Below, piece after piece: positions 13,841 through 21,906 of a stretch of 28,557 bases of DNA. Source of the DNA: a virus. Location: positions 1 to 28,557 of IMG/VR virus record IMGVR_UViG_3300037587_000252; one strand, given 5' to 3'. Each line of letters begins with the position of its first letter. The stretch's first letter is position 1. The notes beneath the pieces were generated by a model. The model made no database searches. It had not been told where the DNA came from and saw only the letters and a program-made list of their open reading frames with translations. Made by a program: the position numbers and the translations under genes.

Positions 13841-15472
13841 ATGCCTAGCAAAGAGAAGACATCTCTTATCAAGTTCCAAGGCGGTTTAGATACAGTCTCT
13901 GACCGATTAGCTCTCTTTCAAACTCCAGGCAAAGCTATCAGGATGGTGAACTTCGAAGGTGGTATCCTTGGAGGCTATCGCCGAATCAATGGCTTTACTA
14001 AGTTCGGCACACTCTCGCCGGACGGTGTAGGCATAGATCCGGTAATCGCTGCACGTAGCTATTTCAACGGAAGTATTGCGGTGCAAGGCGGTAATCTTTA
14101 TTTCAGTCAGGACAATACATCTTGGCTGCAAGTAAATAAAGATACCTCAGATGCCTTTGTTAATGCAGCCACACTTGCAGGGCTCGGAGCACTTACACGA
14201 ACAACTGATGATACAGAAAGGTATCGTTTCATTGAGTGGCACAATGGTTCAGAGAAAGAACTTTACTTTGTAGATACCTTAGGGGTTAACCCTATAGGTA
14301 AGTTGGTCCTCCGAGATAACGGAGGCACTACAGAATATAAGTATAAACATGCAGGTGTTTCTGATTGGGGCGCAGGCAATGTGAGAACACCCACTCTTAT
14401 TGAGATTCACGATGAACGCTTAGTAGTGGCATGTGATCCTAGCTTTAAGAATGAGGTGGCTTACAGTAATCTGCTCGCACCTCTTGACTTCCTTGGTGGT
14501 GGTTTATTCAACATAGCTGATGAAGTAGTTTGGTGTGAGACCTTCCGAGAAAGTTTAGTAGTCTTTGGCAGCGGTTCTATTAAGATCGTCACAGGCCTAG
14601 GTGATCCTACAAGACAACTCATCACAACAATCACTAATAAGATGGGGTGTATTGCTGGAGGATCTGTTCAAGAGTTTGCTGGAGGGTTGATCTTCCTAGC
14701 ACCTGATGGCCTCAGGACTGTTTCCGCAACACAACGTATTGATGACTTTGAACTAGGTACAGTTACTACAACGATCCACGATGAGATTCTCGACATCATT
14801 GATGATATTGATATTGGTGATATTGTCTCTACTATCGTACGTTCAAGGAACATGTATCAGCTTTACTTAAAGCGTACAGGTGGAGATACTATAGGTATTG
14901 GGGGCGTGATACGCAGTGCACTCCCTGGAAGCAGTACGGAAACAGGTGTTAACATTGAGTGGAATACCTACACAGGTAACCCGCTACATGACATAACCTC
15001 TACACGAGACGATGATAACAGAGAAGTATTGTTTCAAGTTAACGCGGATGGTTTTGTTTACCTACATGACAGCGGCAATACTTTTGATAGCACTAATATT
15101 GTAGCCTCTTTCCAACTACCTGATCTTTCTTTCGACGATCCAAACGTTCGTAAGACACTCAGCACTGTAGAGATATATACAGAAGAAGAAGGTCTTGTTG
15201 CTTACAGTTTCAAGGTTTTATTCGACGAGCAACTAAAGACAGCCGCGTCTCCTGGCCTTTTCCCAGTAGGTGAAGACACTACGGTATCTCGTTATGATGT
15301 TGCACTATATGACTCAACAGCTATATATGCTGCAATAGATACCAAGATCACAAGAGTATATGTAGAAGGGAGTGGGAAGCTGATATCTTTCTTGTTCCAA
15401 TCCAGTACTGAGAGCGCACCTTTTACAGTCCAAGGTATCAATATTAATTACTTCCTGAACGGCAGGTATTAG
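13841..15472 (+). CDS. Tail nozzle / tubular B-like beta-propeller protein, 543 aa
   Basis: The sequence is rich in repeated beta segments with Gly turns. It begins KTSLIKFQGGLDTVSDRLAL, and continues through DFLGGGLFNIADEVVWCETF (about residues 215-235), GSGSIKIVTGLGDP and a conserved-looking APDGLRTVS (about 287-295). These are features I associate with the propeller-type nozzle and stabilisation proteins of short-tailed phages, which extend the tail tube and anchor fibres. RBS AGAGGAG upstream; 14 bases after the previous gene. Alternative: another beta-rich tail hub; a virion role is near certain. Confidence 0.75.
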   Translation: MPSKEKTSLIKFQGGLDTVSDRLALFQTPGKAIRMVNFEGGILGGYRRINGFTKFGTLSPDGVGIDPVIAARSYFNGSIAVQGGNLYFSQDNTSWLQVNKDTSDAFVNAATLAGLGALTRTTDDTERYRFIEWHNGSEKELYFVDTLGVNPIGKLVLRDNGGTTEYKYKHAGVSDWGAGNVRTPTLIEIHDERLVVACDPSFKNEVAYSNLLAPLDFLGGGLFNIADEVVWCETFRESLVVFGSGSIKIVTGLGDPTRQLITTITNKMGCIAGGSVQEFAGGLIFLAPDGLRTVSATQRIDDFELGTVTTTIHDEILDIIDDIDIGDIVSTIVRSRNMYQLYLKRTGGDTIGIGGVIRSALPGSSTETGVNIEWNTYTGNPLHDITSTRDDDNREVLFQVNADGFVYLHDSGNTFDSTNIVASFQLPDLSFDDPNVRKTLSTVEIYTEEEGLVAYSFKVLFDEQLKTAASPGLFPVGEDTTVSRYDVALYDSTAIYAAIDTKITRVYVEGSGKLISFLFQSSTESAPFTVQGININYFLNGRY

Positions 15473-15480
15473 GAGAAGAC

Positions 15481-17094
15481 ATGACGGGATATACAAGACA
15501 AGAGATCTTCATAAGTGGAGATATCATCGAAGCAGCTCACGGCAATAACGAGTTTAACCAAGTTGTTGCAGCCTTTGCACAGGCAACAGGGCACAAGCAC
15601 AACGGTACGGCAGCGGAAGGTGCATTCATTCCAGTAATTTCGAATGCTGCAAACACAGATAAAGTAGAGATTGTTACTGGCGGTGCTAAGACTACTGGTA
15701 CTCATCAGGTAACTGGCGTAATCACAGCTGATGTAGGCGTTACTGCAACAACAAACGGCTTCACAGCAACAGCTGGAGATATTACTGCAACAGCTGGTAA
15801 CGTCGTCCTTACTGCTGGTAACGTTACCTTGGCAGCCTTAGCGACTGTCGATGGCCGTGATGTATCTGTTGATGGTACAAAACTAGACGGCATTGAGACT
15901 GCAGCTACTACAGACCAGACCGGTGCTGAAATTAAGACAGCCTATCAGGCTGAGGCTAATGCCTTTACAGACGCACAGTTTACCAAATTAGCGGGTATTG
16001 AGGCTGCAGCTACTGCAGATCAAACTGCTGCTGAAGTTGTATTCACCGCAACAGGTAACATTGTTGCAACTGATGTTCAAGCAGCTATTGCAGAAGTAGA
16101 TACAGAGAAAGCGGCTCTTGCGGGTGCTACCTTTACAGGTGCAGTCACTGTACCAGGCTTCACTTCTACCGGTATTAATGATGATGCCACAAGCGAAAAA
16201 CTGCAGATCAGTGATGCATTTATTCAGATAGGTTCGGACGGTTCAGCCCCCACTTTAGATATCAAAGCTGTTAATTCAGCAGCTGAGGGAGCGCAGATCA
16301 ATTTGTCAGGGTCTGCCTCTAACGACAATTGGGTTTTTGATATAAGTCAAAACGATATGCGTTTTTTCCCTAACAGTGCCAGTACAAACGAAGTAAAGTT
16401 TTTTAATGCCGGAGCAGGACAGGTAAATTTATCTACAGACGGAACCATTACCTGCGGAACCTTCACCTCTACTGGTATTGATGACAATGCTACTGGAGAG
16501 AGATTGCAGCTTACAGATACTGAGATGGTTTTAGGAGCCTCAGGAGATGACTATGATATTACCCGAAATGTAAATGATAGGATATTGTTTTTATCGGGAG
16601 GCAACGGGGCTTCAAGTGGCGCTAACATAGCCCTCATTGGTGGCACTCACGCAACTCTTGCTAATGATATTAAATTAAGATCTGGAAGTACTGACCAACT
16701 AGCTTATGATGACTCAGCATCTCTATGGGACTTCCAAGCTAACGACATCACTACTACAGGCACAGCAAGTACTAATAAGATAGTGACCCCTAATGCAGGA
16801 AACCTTACGATAGCTGCTGGTGTCATAACAGTAACAGGATCTTTCCATAGGGTAGATACTGAGGCAGCTGCATCTACCGATGATCTAAATACAATAAATG
16901 GATTTGAAGATGGGATGCAACTATTCATAAGGCCTTTCAGTGGCGCGAATACTGTTGTCGTAAAAGATGCTACTGGTAATCTTAGCCTTTCTGGGGATTT
17001 TTCTATGGACTCTTCTGAAGATATCCTCCAGCTAATCTATACTACTGCTGGAAATAAATGGCTTGAAGTCAGCAGAAGTAATAACTTCACATAA
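15481..17094 (+). CDS. Tail fibre protein, 537 aa
   Basis: The N-terminus (residues 1-60) probably attaches to the tail. Residues 85-120 are short repeats (TATAGDITATAGNVVLTAGN), followed by VDGRDVSVDGTKLDGIE (about 123-142) and a degenerate second copy KLAGIEAAATADQ, a repeat common in phage fibres. Two longer modules begin FTSTGINDDAT (about 227) and FTSTGIDDNAT (about 328). The last 110 residues form a C-terminal domain ending ...ILQLIYTTAGNKWLEVSRSNNF, probably the trimer tip or host-contact domain. AGGAG precedes the ATG. Confidence 0.85.
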   Translation: MTGYTRQEIFISGDIIEAAHGNNEFNQVVAAFAQATGHKHNGTAAEGAFIPVISNAANTDKVEIVTGGAKTTGTHQVTGVITADVGVTATTNGFTATAGDITATAGNVVLTAGNVTLAALATVDGRDVSVDGTKLDGIETAATTDQTGAEIKTAYQAEANAFTDAQFTKLAGIEAAATADQTAAEVVFTATGNIVATDVQAAIAEVDTEKAALAGATFTGAVTVPGFTSTGINDDATSEKLQISDAFIQIGSDGSAPTLDIKAVNSAAEGAQINLSGSASNDNWVFDISQNDMRFFPNSASTNEVKFFNAGAGQVNLSTDGTITCGTFTSTGIDDNATGERLQLTDTEMVLGASGDDYDITRNVNDRILFLSGGNGASSGANIALIGGTHATLANDIKLRSGSTDQLAYDDSASLWDFQANDITTTGTASTNKIVTPNAGNLTIAAGVITVTGSFHRVDTEAAASTDDLNTINGFEDGMQLFIRPFSGANTVVVKDATGNLSLSGDFSMDSSEDILQLIYTTAGNKWLEVSRSNNFT

Positions 17095-17115
17095 TCTATT
17101 CAGGACATCTTTGAT

Positions 17116-17529
17116 ATGGATATCACAAGACTGGAACATGAAGAAAAAATAAAAGTATGGGATGCAGTCTATCCCATGCTTTCTTTAGCTGATGATTTTA
17201 CCTCGAAGCTGGCTGACCTCTGTACGGATATCCTCTCAGATGATTCGTACGAACTCTGGGTTGGCATCTCTGAAGAAGAGAAGCTCAGTGCTGTGTGCTT
17301 AACACAAGCAATTGACGGTTACTATTTCATACACAAACTCTCTAGCGACAATGCACAACATGATTGGAACACCTTGATCGGTCATGTTGAAGAGAGAGCT
17401 AAAGAGTTAGGACTGGATCGAGTATCTATTCTTGGAAGGAAGGGATGGTCTAAGGTTCTTAAAGAATATCATACATCAAAGTACTTATATACGAAGAGAT
17501 TAACCGGAGGTTCACACGATGGCTGGTGA
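17116..17529 (+). CDS. GNAT-like acetyltransferase-fold protein, 137 aa
   Basis: The length and strand/helix pattern resemble a GNAT acetyltransferase: WVGISEEEKLSAVCLTQ as the beta4-like core (about residues 48-65), then a helix, and AKELGLDRVSILGRKGWSKVLKEYH as the C-terminal helix-strand-helix (about 96-120). The classical acetyl-CoA loop (R/Q-x-x-G-x-G/A) is not clear, so it may keep the fold without activity. It overlaps the next virion gene by 11 bases. Similar small proteins sit beside internal-protein genes in other podoviruses, but the role is unknown. Confidence 0.55.
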   Translation: MDITRLEHEEKIKVWDAVYPMLSLADDFTSKLADLCTDILSDDSYELWVGISEEEKLSAVCLTQAIDGYYFIHKLSSDNAQHDWNTLIGHVEERAKELGLDRVSILGRKGWSKVLKEYHTSKYLYTKRLTGGSHDGW

Positions 17530-18778
17530 AGGAAGAGGTCAGGTAACAACAAATCAACTGACAGAAGAAGATGAAGCTATACTTGCGGCTACCGCAACAC
17601 CCCCAGAAACACCTACTCCAGGCTCAACAGAGACGACTACTACTACTGCTACTCGGGAGACCGGCATCCTTACAGATGCTGAGCGTACTGCTGCAGTAAG
17701 TAGCACAGTGCTCCAGAACCTCTCAGAGCCTCAGATCCCTGCTGCTGCTGTACAGTCGGCAGTTCAGATTGACCCTGCTGCAGATCAGTTTGTTGATCCA
17801 ACAGCTGCTCAGTTTCAAGCGGGTACAGATACTGCACTGCAAGCTACAACTGGCACAGCAGTAACACAAGCTACTCCTGAAGAGATTGAAGCACAACGTA
17901 TCACAGCAGCAGAAGCTATCGCAGCTGGGACTTCTGGAGTCACACAAGAACTACCAGAAGAGTTCTTAACATCACAACGATTGACTGGGTTACTAGAAGC
18001 TACAGGTGATGATCAAATCCCTGACTTTGCTAGGCCAGCTGTTGCACAAGCGGAGCGGCTACTGGCTGCACGTGGCTTGAGCCGTTCTACTATTGGACGT
18101 GATCAACTAGTCAACACTATTATCCAATCTGCCTTGCCTCTTGCACAAGCAGATGCTGTTGCTCTTCAACAGAACTTTGCACAGAATTTAACTAATAAGC
18201 AACAAGCAAACATCCTGTCTACGCAGAACAGGCAGCAGACTATCTTAAGCAATCAAGCTTCTGAGAATGTAGCTCGACAGTTCAATGCATCTAGCCAAGC
18301 TCAGACAGACCAGTTCATGTCTAATATGAAAGCATCTATTGAGAAGCAGAACGCTGACCGTCTCACCTCGATGGAACAGTTCAATGCAGGGCAAGAGAAT
18401 GCTCTTGAACAGTTCAGTACTCAGATCTCATTTGCACGTGACCAGTTCAACGCACAGAATGCTACAGCTATTGAGCAGTCCAATGTTCAGTGGAGACGTC
18501 AGTCTAACACTATCAACACTGCTGCACAGAACGCTGTGAACCAAGCGAATGCCATGAACGCATTCAACTTGAGTAATCAGTCCTTGACATTCATGTGGCA
18601 AGAGATGCGGGATGCTGCGAAGTGGACCTTCGAGTCTTTCCAGAATGAAGAACAGCGTCGTGCTGCTCTTGCACAGGCTGCTCTCGGTAATGAGGCTGCA
18701 CTGGATGAAGCTAAGATTGGCTACATTGAGCGGCTAGGTGAGTTTGGTCTCAACTTGTTTGCAGATAGGGGAGAGTAG
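17519..18778 (+). CDS. Internal virion-type protein, Gln/Asn/Ala-rich, 419 aa
   Basis: The N-terminal 140 residues are Ala/Thr/Glu/Pro-rich and probably disordered. Residues 150-350 form long helices very rich in Gln, Asn and Ala, with a recurring QFNA/QFS pattern about every 11-14 residues (for example QFNAGQENALEQF and FARDQFNAQN), suggesting a long coiled coil or helical bundle. No membrane segment. GAGGTT is upstream. By position and composition it is probably an internal or ejection-apparatus protein; I cannot assign it to a named T7 or P22 counterpart. Confidence 0.65.
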   Translation: MAGEGRGQVTTNQLTEEDEAILAATATPPETPTPGSTETTTTTATRETGILTDAERTAAVSSTVLQNLSEPQIPAAAVQSAVQIDPAADQFVDPTAAQFQAGTDTALQATTGTAVTQATPEEIEAQRITAAEAIAAGTSGVTQELPEEFLTSQRLTGLLEATGDDQIPDFARPAVAQAERLLAARGLSRSTIGRDQLVNTIIQSALPLAQADAVALQQNFAQNLTNKQQANILSTQNRQQTILSNQASENVARQFNASSQAQTDQFMSNMKASIEKQNADRLTSMEQFNAGQENALEQFSTQISFARDQFNAQNATAIEQSNVQWRRQSNTINTAAQNAVNQANAMNAFNLSNQSLTFMWQEMRDAAKWTFESFQNEEQRRAALAQAALGNEAALDEAKIGYIERLGEFGLNLFADRGE

Positions 18779-18780
18779 AG

Positions 18781-19809
18781 ATGAGTTCACTAGTTAAAGC
18801 AACTAAGAAGGTTGCCAAAGGCTTCGGCAAGGCTGTTAAGAAAGTTGCTCGTGGCATCGGAGATCTGGGGAAGAAAGTAGTCTCTGGCTTCGGTAAGGTA
18901 TATGCTAAGACCTTTGGGAAGCTCGGACCTCTAGGAGCTATTGCAGCTTCCTTTATTCTGCCAGGTATTGGTGGAATGATTAGTGGAATGTGGGCGAACA
19001 CAGCTGGTTTCCTTGGGGCACAGGGCGGTGTCCTTAGTGCAGTAGGTCAAGGCATGAATGCTATCTCTTCCGGCCTCTCTACAGCACAAGGGTTTGTAGG
19101 TAAGGCCTTCTCCTCTGTATCTGATAAGATCTCTGGAGCATTGACGAACTTAGGTGGTTCTGTAACGAAGGGTGCTAACGCACTATTCAAAGGTGCACAA
19201 GAGTTTGTTGGTGTTACTGCTAAAAACCAAATGTCTATCCAAGACGTAGGTACATGGGTATCTAATAAAGCACAGAGCTTTGCAGGTAAGCCACAGCCAG
19301 GCGGAACAACAGTACCCTTCCAACCGGGACAAGAGTCTGTCTTTGGACAGGTACCTACAGATGCACTGACCGGCCCTGCAGGCCAGATCCCACTCGCTCC
19401 AGCGGCTGGGCCTACACCTACAGTACCTTTCGGAGGCGATCAACAGTCTGTGTTCACAGGCTTGCAGACACCTCAAGCACCTACTACCGATATCACACAG
19501 CAAGGCTTGCCCGGTATTACCTCTCCTGCACAGGAAGGCTTACCAGGAATTACCTCTGTACAAGAAGCACAGAAATCATCGTTACTTGATAACGCAACTA
19601 AGGCACTGGCTAAGACATTCCTAGCTGGCGGACCTGCTCAACAAATAGGTGCCCTTCCCTTCATCAGTTCACTCCCAGATCAAGGACAGCTTGGTGCATC
19701 TAATAGGGGTCTTGTAAGTGGATCAGGTGCTGGCGGTGGTCAGTTCTTGACACCTGAACAGAAAGCATTCTTTGAACAAGAGCGTCGTCGCCTAGGAGTA
19801 TCTGGATAA
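18781..19809 (+). CDS. Candidate membrane-active ejection protein, 342 aa
   Basis: The N-terminus is an amphipathic Lys/Gly pattern (residues 5-48, for example KKVAKGFGKAVKKVARG) followed by a hydrophobic glycine-rich helix (about 49-72, LGAIAASFILPGIGGMISGM). This resembles membrane-inserting peptides and suggests a protein ejected into the host envelope. Residues 170-270 are Pro/Gln/Gly-rich with two duplicated units: VPF..G.(E/Q)QSVFG and GLPGITS. It ends with a charged helix. The gene shares one base with the next (TAATG). The ejection role is inference. Confidence 0.6.
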   Translation: MSSLVKATKKVAKGFGKAVKKVARGIGDLGKKVVSGFGKVYAKTFGKLGPLGAIAASFILPGIGGMISGMWANTAGFLGAQGGVLSAVGQGMNAISSGLSTAQGFVGKAFSSVSDKISGALTNLGGSVTKGANALFKGAQEFVGVTAKNQMSIQDVGTWVSNKAQSFAGKPQPGGTTVPFQPGQESVFGQVPTDALTGPAGQIPLAPAAGPTPTVPFGGDQQSVFTGLQTPQAPTTDITQQGLPGITSPAQEGLPGITSVQEAQKSSLLDNATKALAKTFLAGGPAQQIGALPFISSLPDQGQLGASNRGLVSGSGAGGGQFLTPEQKAFFEQERRRLGVSG

Positions 19810-20372
19810 TGGCTATTGAAGAAACAGTAAACCTAACATCAGGTGCAGATCCTTTTGATGCCCCTATCCCTGGAGAGTCTTTGACATCTTCTCCTGATGC
19901 TCCTCAGTCTTACGAGAAAGCCCCTAGGTTTTCTTCAGAGCAAGAGGCAGTAGAAGAGATCTTCTTACAAATAACAGAAAACGACAGACTGGATGAAGTC
20001 CTTGACTTGATGCGTGCTGAAGTACCTCTGGAAGATATTGCACAGACAGTTCTCTTCCAAGGTTTCCGTGAAGGACATTGGAACCCAGACATGATGCTGA
20101 TGCTCATTGAGCCTACCATCTATGTCTTGGCCTTCATCGCTAACTACGGTGGTGTTAAGGCAGTGATCACTCCTGAAGAAGATACCGGCATTGACGAGGA
20201 TGATGCAGAGATGACTGCCCTCCTTGAGAAACTTGCAGGTCAGGGGGAACTCCCAGAAGAAGTAACCGTTGGTAGTACTACACTTCAGCGTCCTTCTAGT
20301 GTTCCTGATACGCTGCTGGCATCCCTAAAGAAATCAGATACCCCTAGCTTACTGACGGAAGGAGAAGTCTAA
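19809..20372 (+). CDS. Virion-associated protein, 187 aa
   Basis: An acidic protein with a disordered N-terminus (residues 1-40) and a helical core (43-125) including MLMLIEPTIYVLAFIANYGG (about 97-116), which is hydrophobic and could be a membrane-interacting or buried helix. The C-terminal region is acidic and low-complexity. It starts at an ATG overlapping the previous stop, with AGGAG upstream. I recall similar proteins among structural genes of marine phages but cannot name a function. Confidence 0.6.
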   Translation: MAIEETVNLTSGADPFDAPIPGESLTSSPDAPQSYEKAPRFSSEQEAVEEIFLQITENDRLDEVLDLMRAEVPLEDIAQTVLFQGFREGHWNPDMMLMLIEPTIYVLAFIANYGGVKAVITPEEDTGIDEDDAEMTALLEKLAGQGELPEEVTVGSTTLQRPSSVPDTLLASLKKSDTPSLLTEGEV

Positions 20373-21895
20373 TGGCAATTAATTTCGGCACAGCTCTTCT
20401 TGCGGCAGCAGGCGGGGCAGCTAAGAAAGGCAATGAAATCCTTGATGAGGGGCGTGCAGCTCGTCAGAAGAAACTCACTGACCGCTATCAGCAGATGCTT
20501 TCTTCTCGTGGCAAGGAAGCTGAGACAAGGTTCTCAGAAGACTACAAAGGATACGCTAAGCAAGTACAGTCTCATAATACTTGGGGTGCTGTAGACTTTA
20601 AAGACAATGTGGCTCAACAGAAGCGTGCTCTTATGGGTACCTTAGGGTTCACTGAGAAGGATGCAAAGGCTCTTGTTAACACGAAAGAAGCCATGGCAAT
20701 GTTTAAGCAATTGCAGCAGGCTCCTGGCGATAAGCCCTCTATGTCCCTCTCTTCATTGGAAGAGGCTACCGATCCTGACTCAGGAGCTGTTGGTTCTGCA
20801 GATAGGTTGAGAGAGATGTTCTCCTTTGGGAATAAGGCAACCGAACGTGCTGAGAATGCATTTGTTCCTTACTCTAAAGAGATAGATAAGCGAGTAGAGA
20901 AGTCCCGCATTGATGGTGCAGAGGTTCAAGCAAAAGCAGATGCAGATGCTGAAGAGTTTAGGTCTGTAGGTTCTGATCTCTTTGGACCAGATGACACAGT
21001 CACCGTAGATGCCAGCGATACTGTAGTGCGATTGACCGCACAGGTTGAGAATGCAGAGGCTGCTCTAGCATTAGATCCCGGTAATCCTAAACTCATTCGT
21101 CGCTTAGATAACTTCAATACAGAACTTGACAACGAGCTGGAAGTCATTGGCCGCACTGAAGCTGATGAGAACTTCAGGCTACGTCTACCACGTCAGATTG
21201 AGTCAGTCAATAATAAGATCGTGAATGCCACAGGTGCTTTGGAAGAGTTGAGCAGGTTCGCTGCCCTACGGACACCAGGACGTACTGGCCTTGCTGGTGC
21301 AGTCGGTTCGATCAAGGCAAGCCTTACCAACGCTATTGAAGGTATCGCAGAGATGGTGGGAGTCGTTGACCCTCGCCCTATCAGTGATCAACTGTTAGCT
21401 CTAGAAGCTGCAGGTCTTACTCAAGATCAGATCGATAAGCTAGATGGTCCTCTCTTACACGGCATGTCGCAGACTTCAAAGATTCGGTTGGTCTACGCTG
21501 TTGCTTCTACTTTCAAAGAAGAAGGACGGAAGAACGTTAACAACATTGATATCGCATTCGCTGCTGACATCCTTGGTAAGGGCGCTACAGAGATGGATGT
21601 TGGCCGTGTCTTAGCTCTTCAGAATGGGCTAGAGCGGAACATCCTTGCAGCTAATAAGCAAGGCTATCTGCTGGTAGGTGTAGGCGCTAAAGAGAAAGCA
21701 CAGTACGGTAATGGATGGATGCGTCAGAAGATGAAATCTAATCCAGAACTCTTCGTTGCCCCGGATGGCAGTGAGGAGTTTGTTCGAGGCAAGCACTGGG
21801 CCATTGGCGCAGAAGGTACTGTCTGGTTCGCTACAGGTAAGGATCTCCAAGGAGAAGCAATCTCTCTTGATGACTTCCTTGCACTTCAACTATAA
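20372..21895 (+). CDS. Internal virion-type protein, 507 aa
   Basis: It begins with an Ala/Gly-rich segment (residues 3-18) and continues largely helical and charged to about residue 330 (for example Ala/Glu-rich coiled stretches at 180-260). The C-terminal 140 residues include a compact-looking domain with YGNGWMRQKMKSNPEL and WAIGAEGTVWFATG. AAGGAG precedes the ATG, which shares a base with the upstream stop. It lies between two other large virion proteins, so an internal core or ejection role is likely. No catalytic motif seen. Confidence 0.6.
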   Translation: MAINFGTALLAAAGGAAKKGNEILDEGRAARQKKLTDRYQQMLSSRGKEAETRFSEDYKGYAKQVQSHNTWGAVDFKDNVAQQKRALMGTLGFTEKDAKALVNTKEAMAMFKQLQQAPGDKPSMSLSSLEEATDPDSGAVGSADRLREMFSFGNKATERAENAFVPYSKEIDKRVEKSRIDGAEVQAKADADAEEFRSVGSDLFGPDDTVTVDASDTVVRLTAQVENAEAALALDPGNPKLIRRLDNFNTELDNELEVIGRTEADENFRLRLPRQIESVNNKIVNATGALEELSRFAALRTPGRTGLAGAVGSIKASLTNAIEGIAEMVGVVDPRPISDQLLALEAAGLTQDQIDKLDGPLLHGMSQTSKIRLVYAVASTFKEEGRKNVNNIDIAFAADILGKGATEMDVGRVLALQNGLERNILAANKQGYLLVGVGAKEKAQYGNGWMRQKMKSNPELFVAPDGSEEFVRGKHWAIGAEGTVWFATGKDLQGEAISLDDFLALQL

Positions 21896-21906
21896 GGAGA
21901 ACGGTT

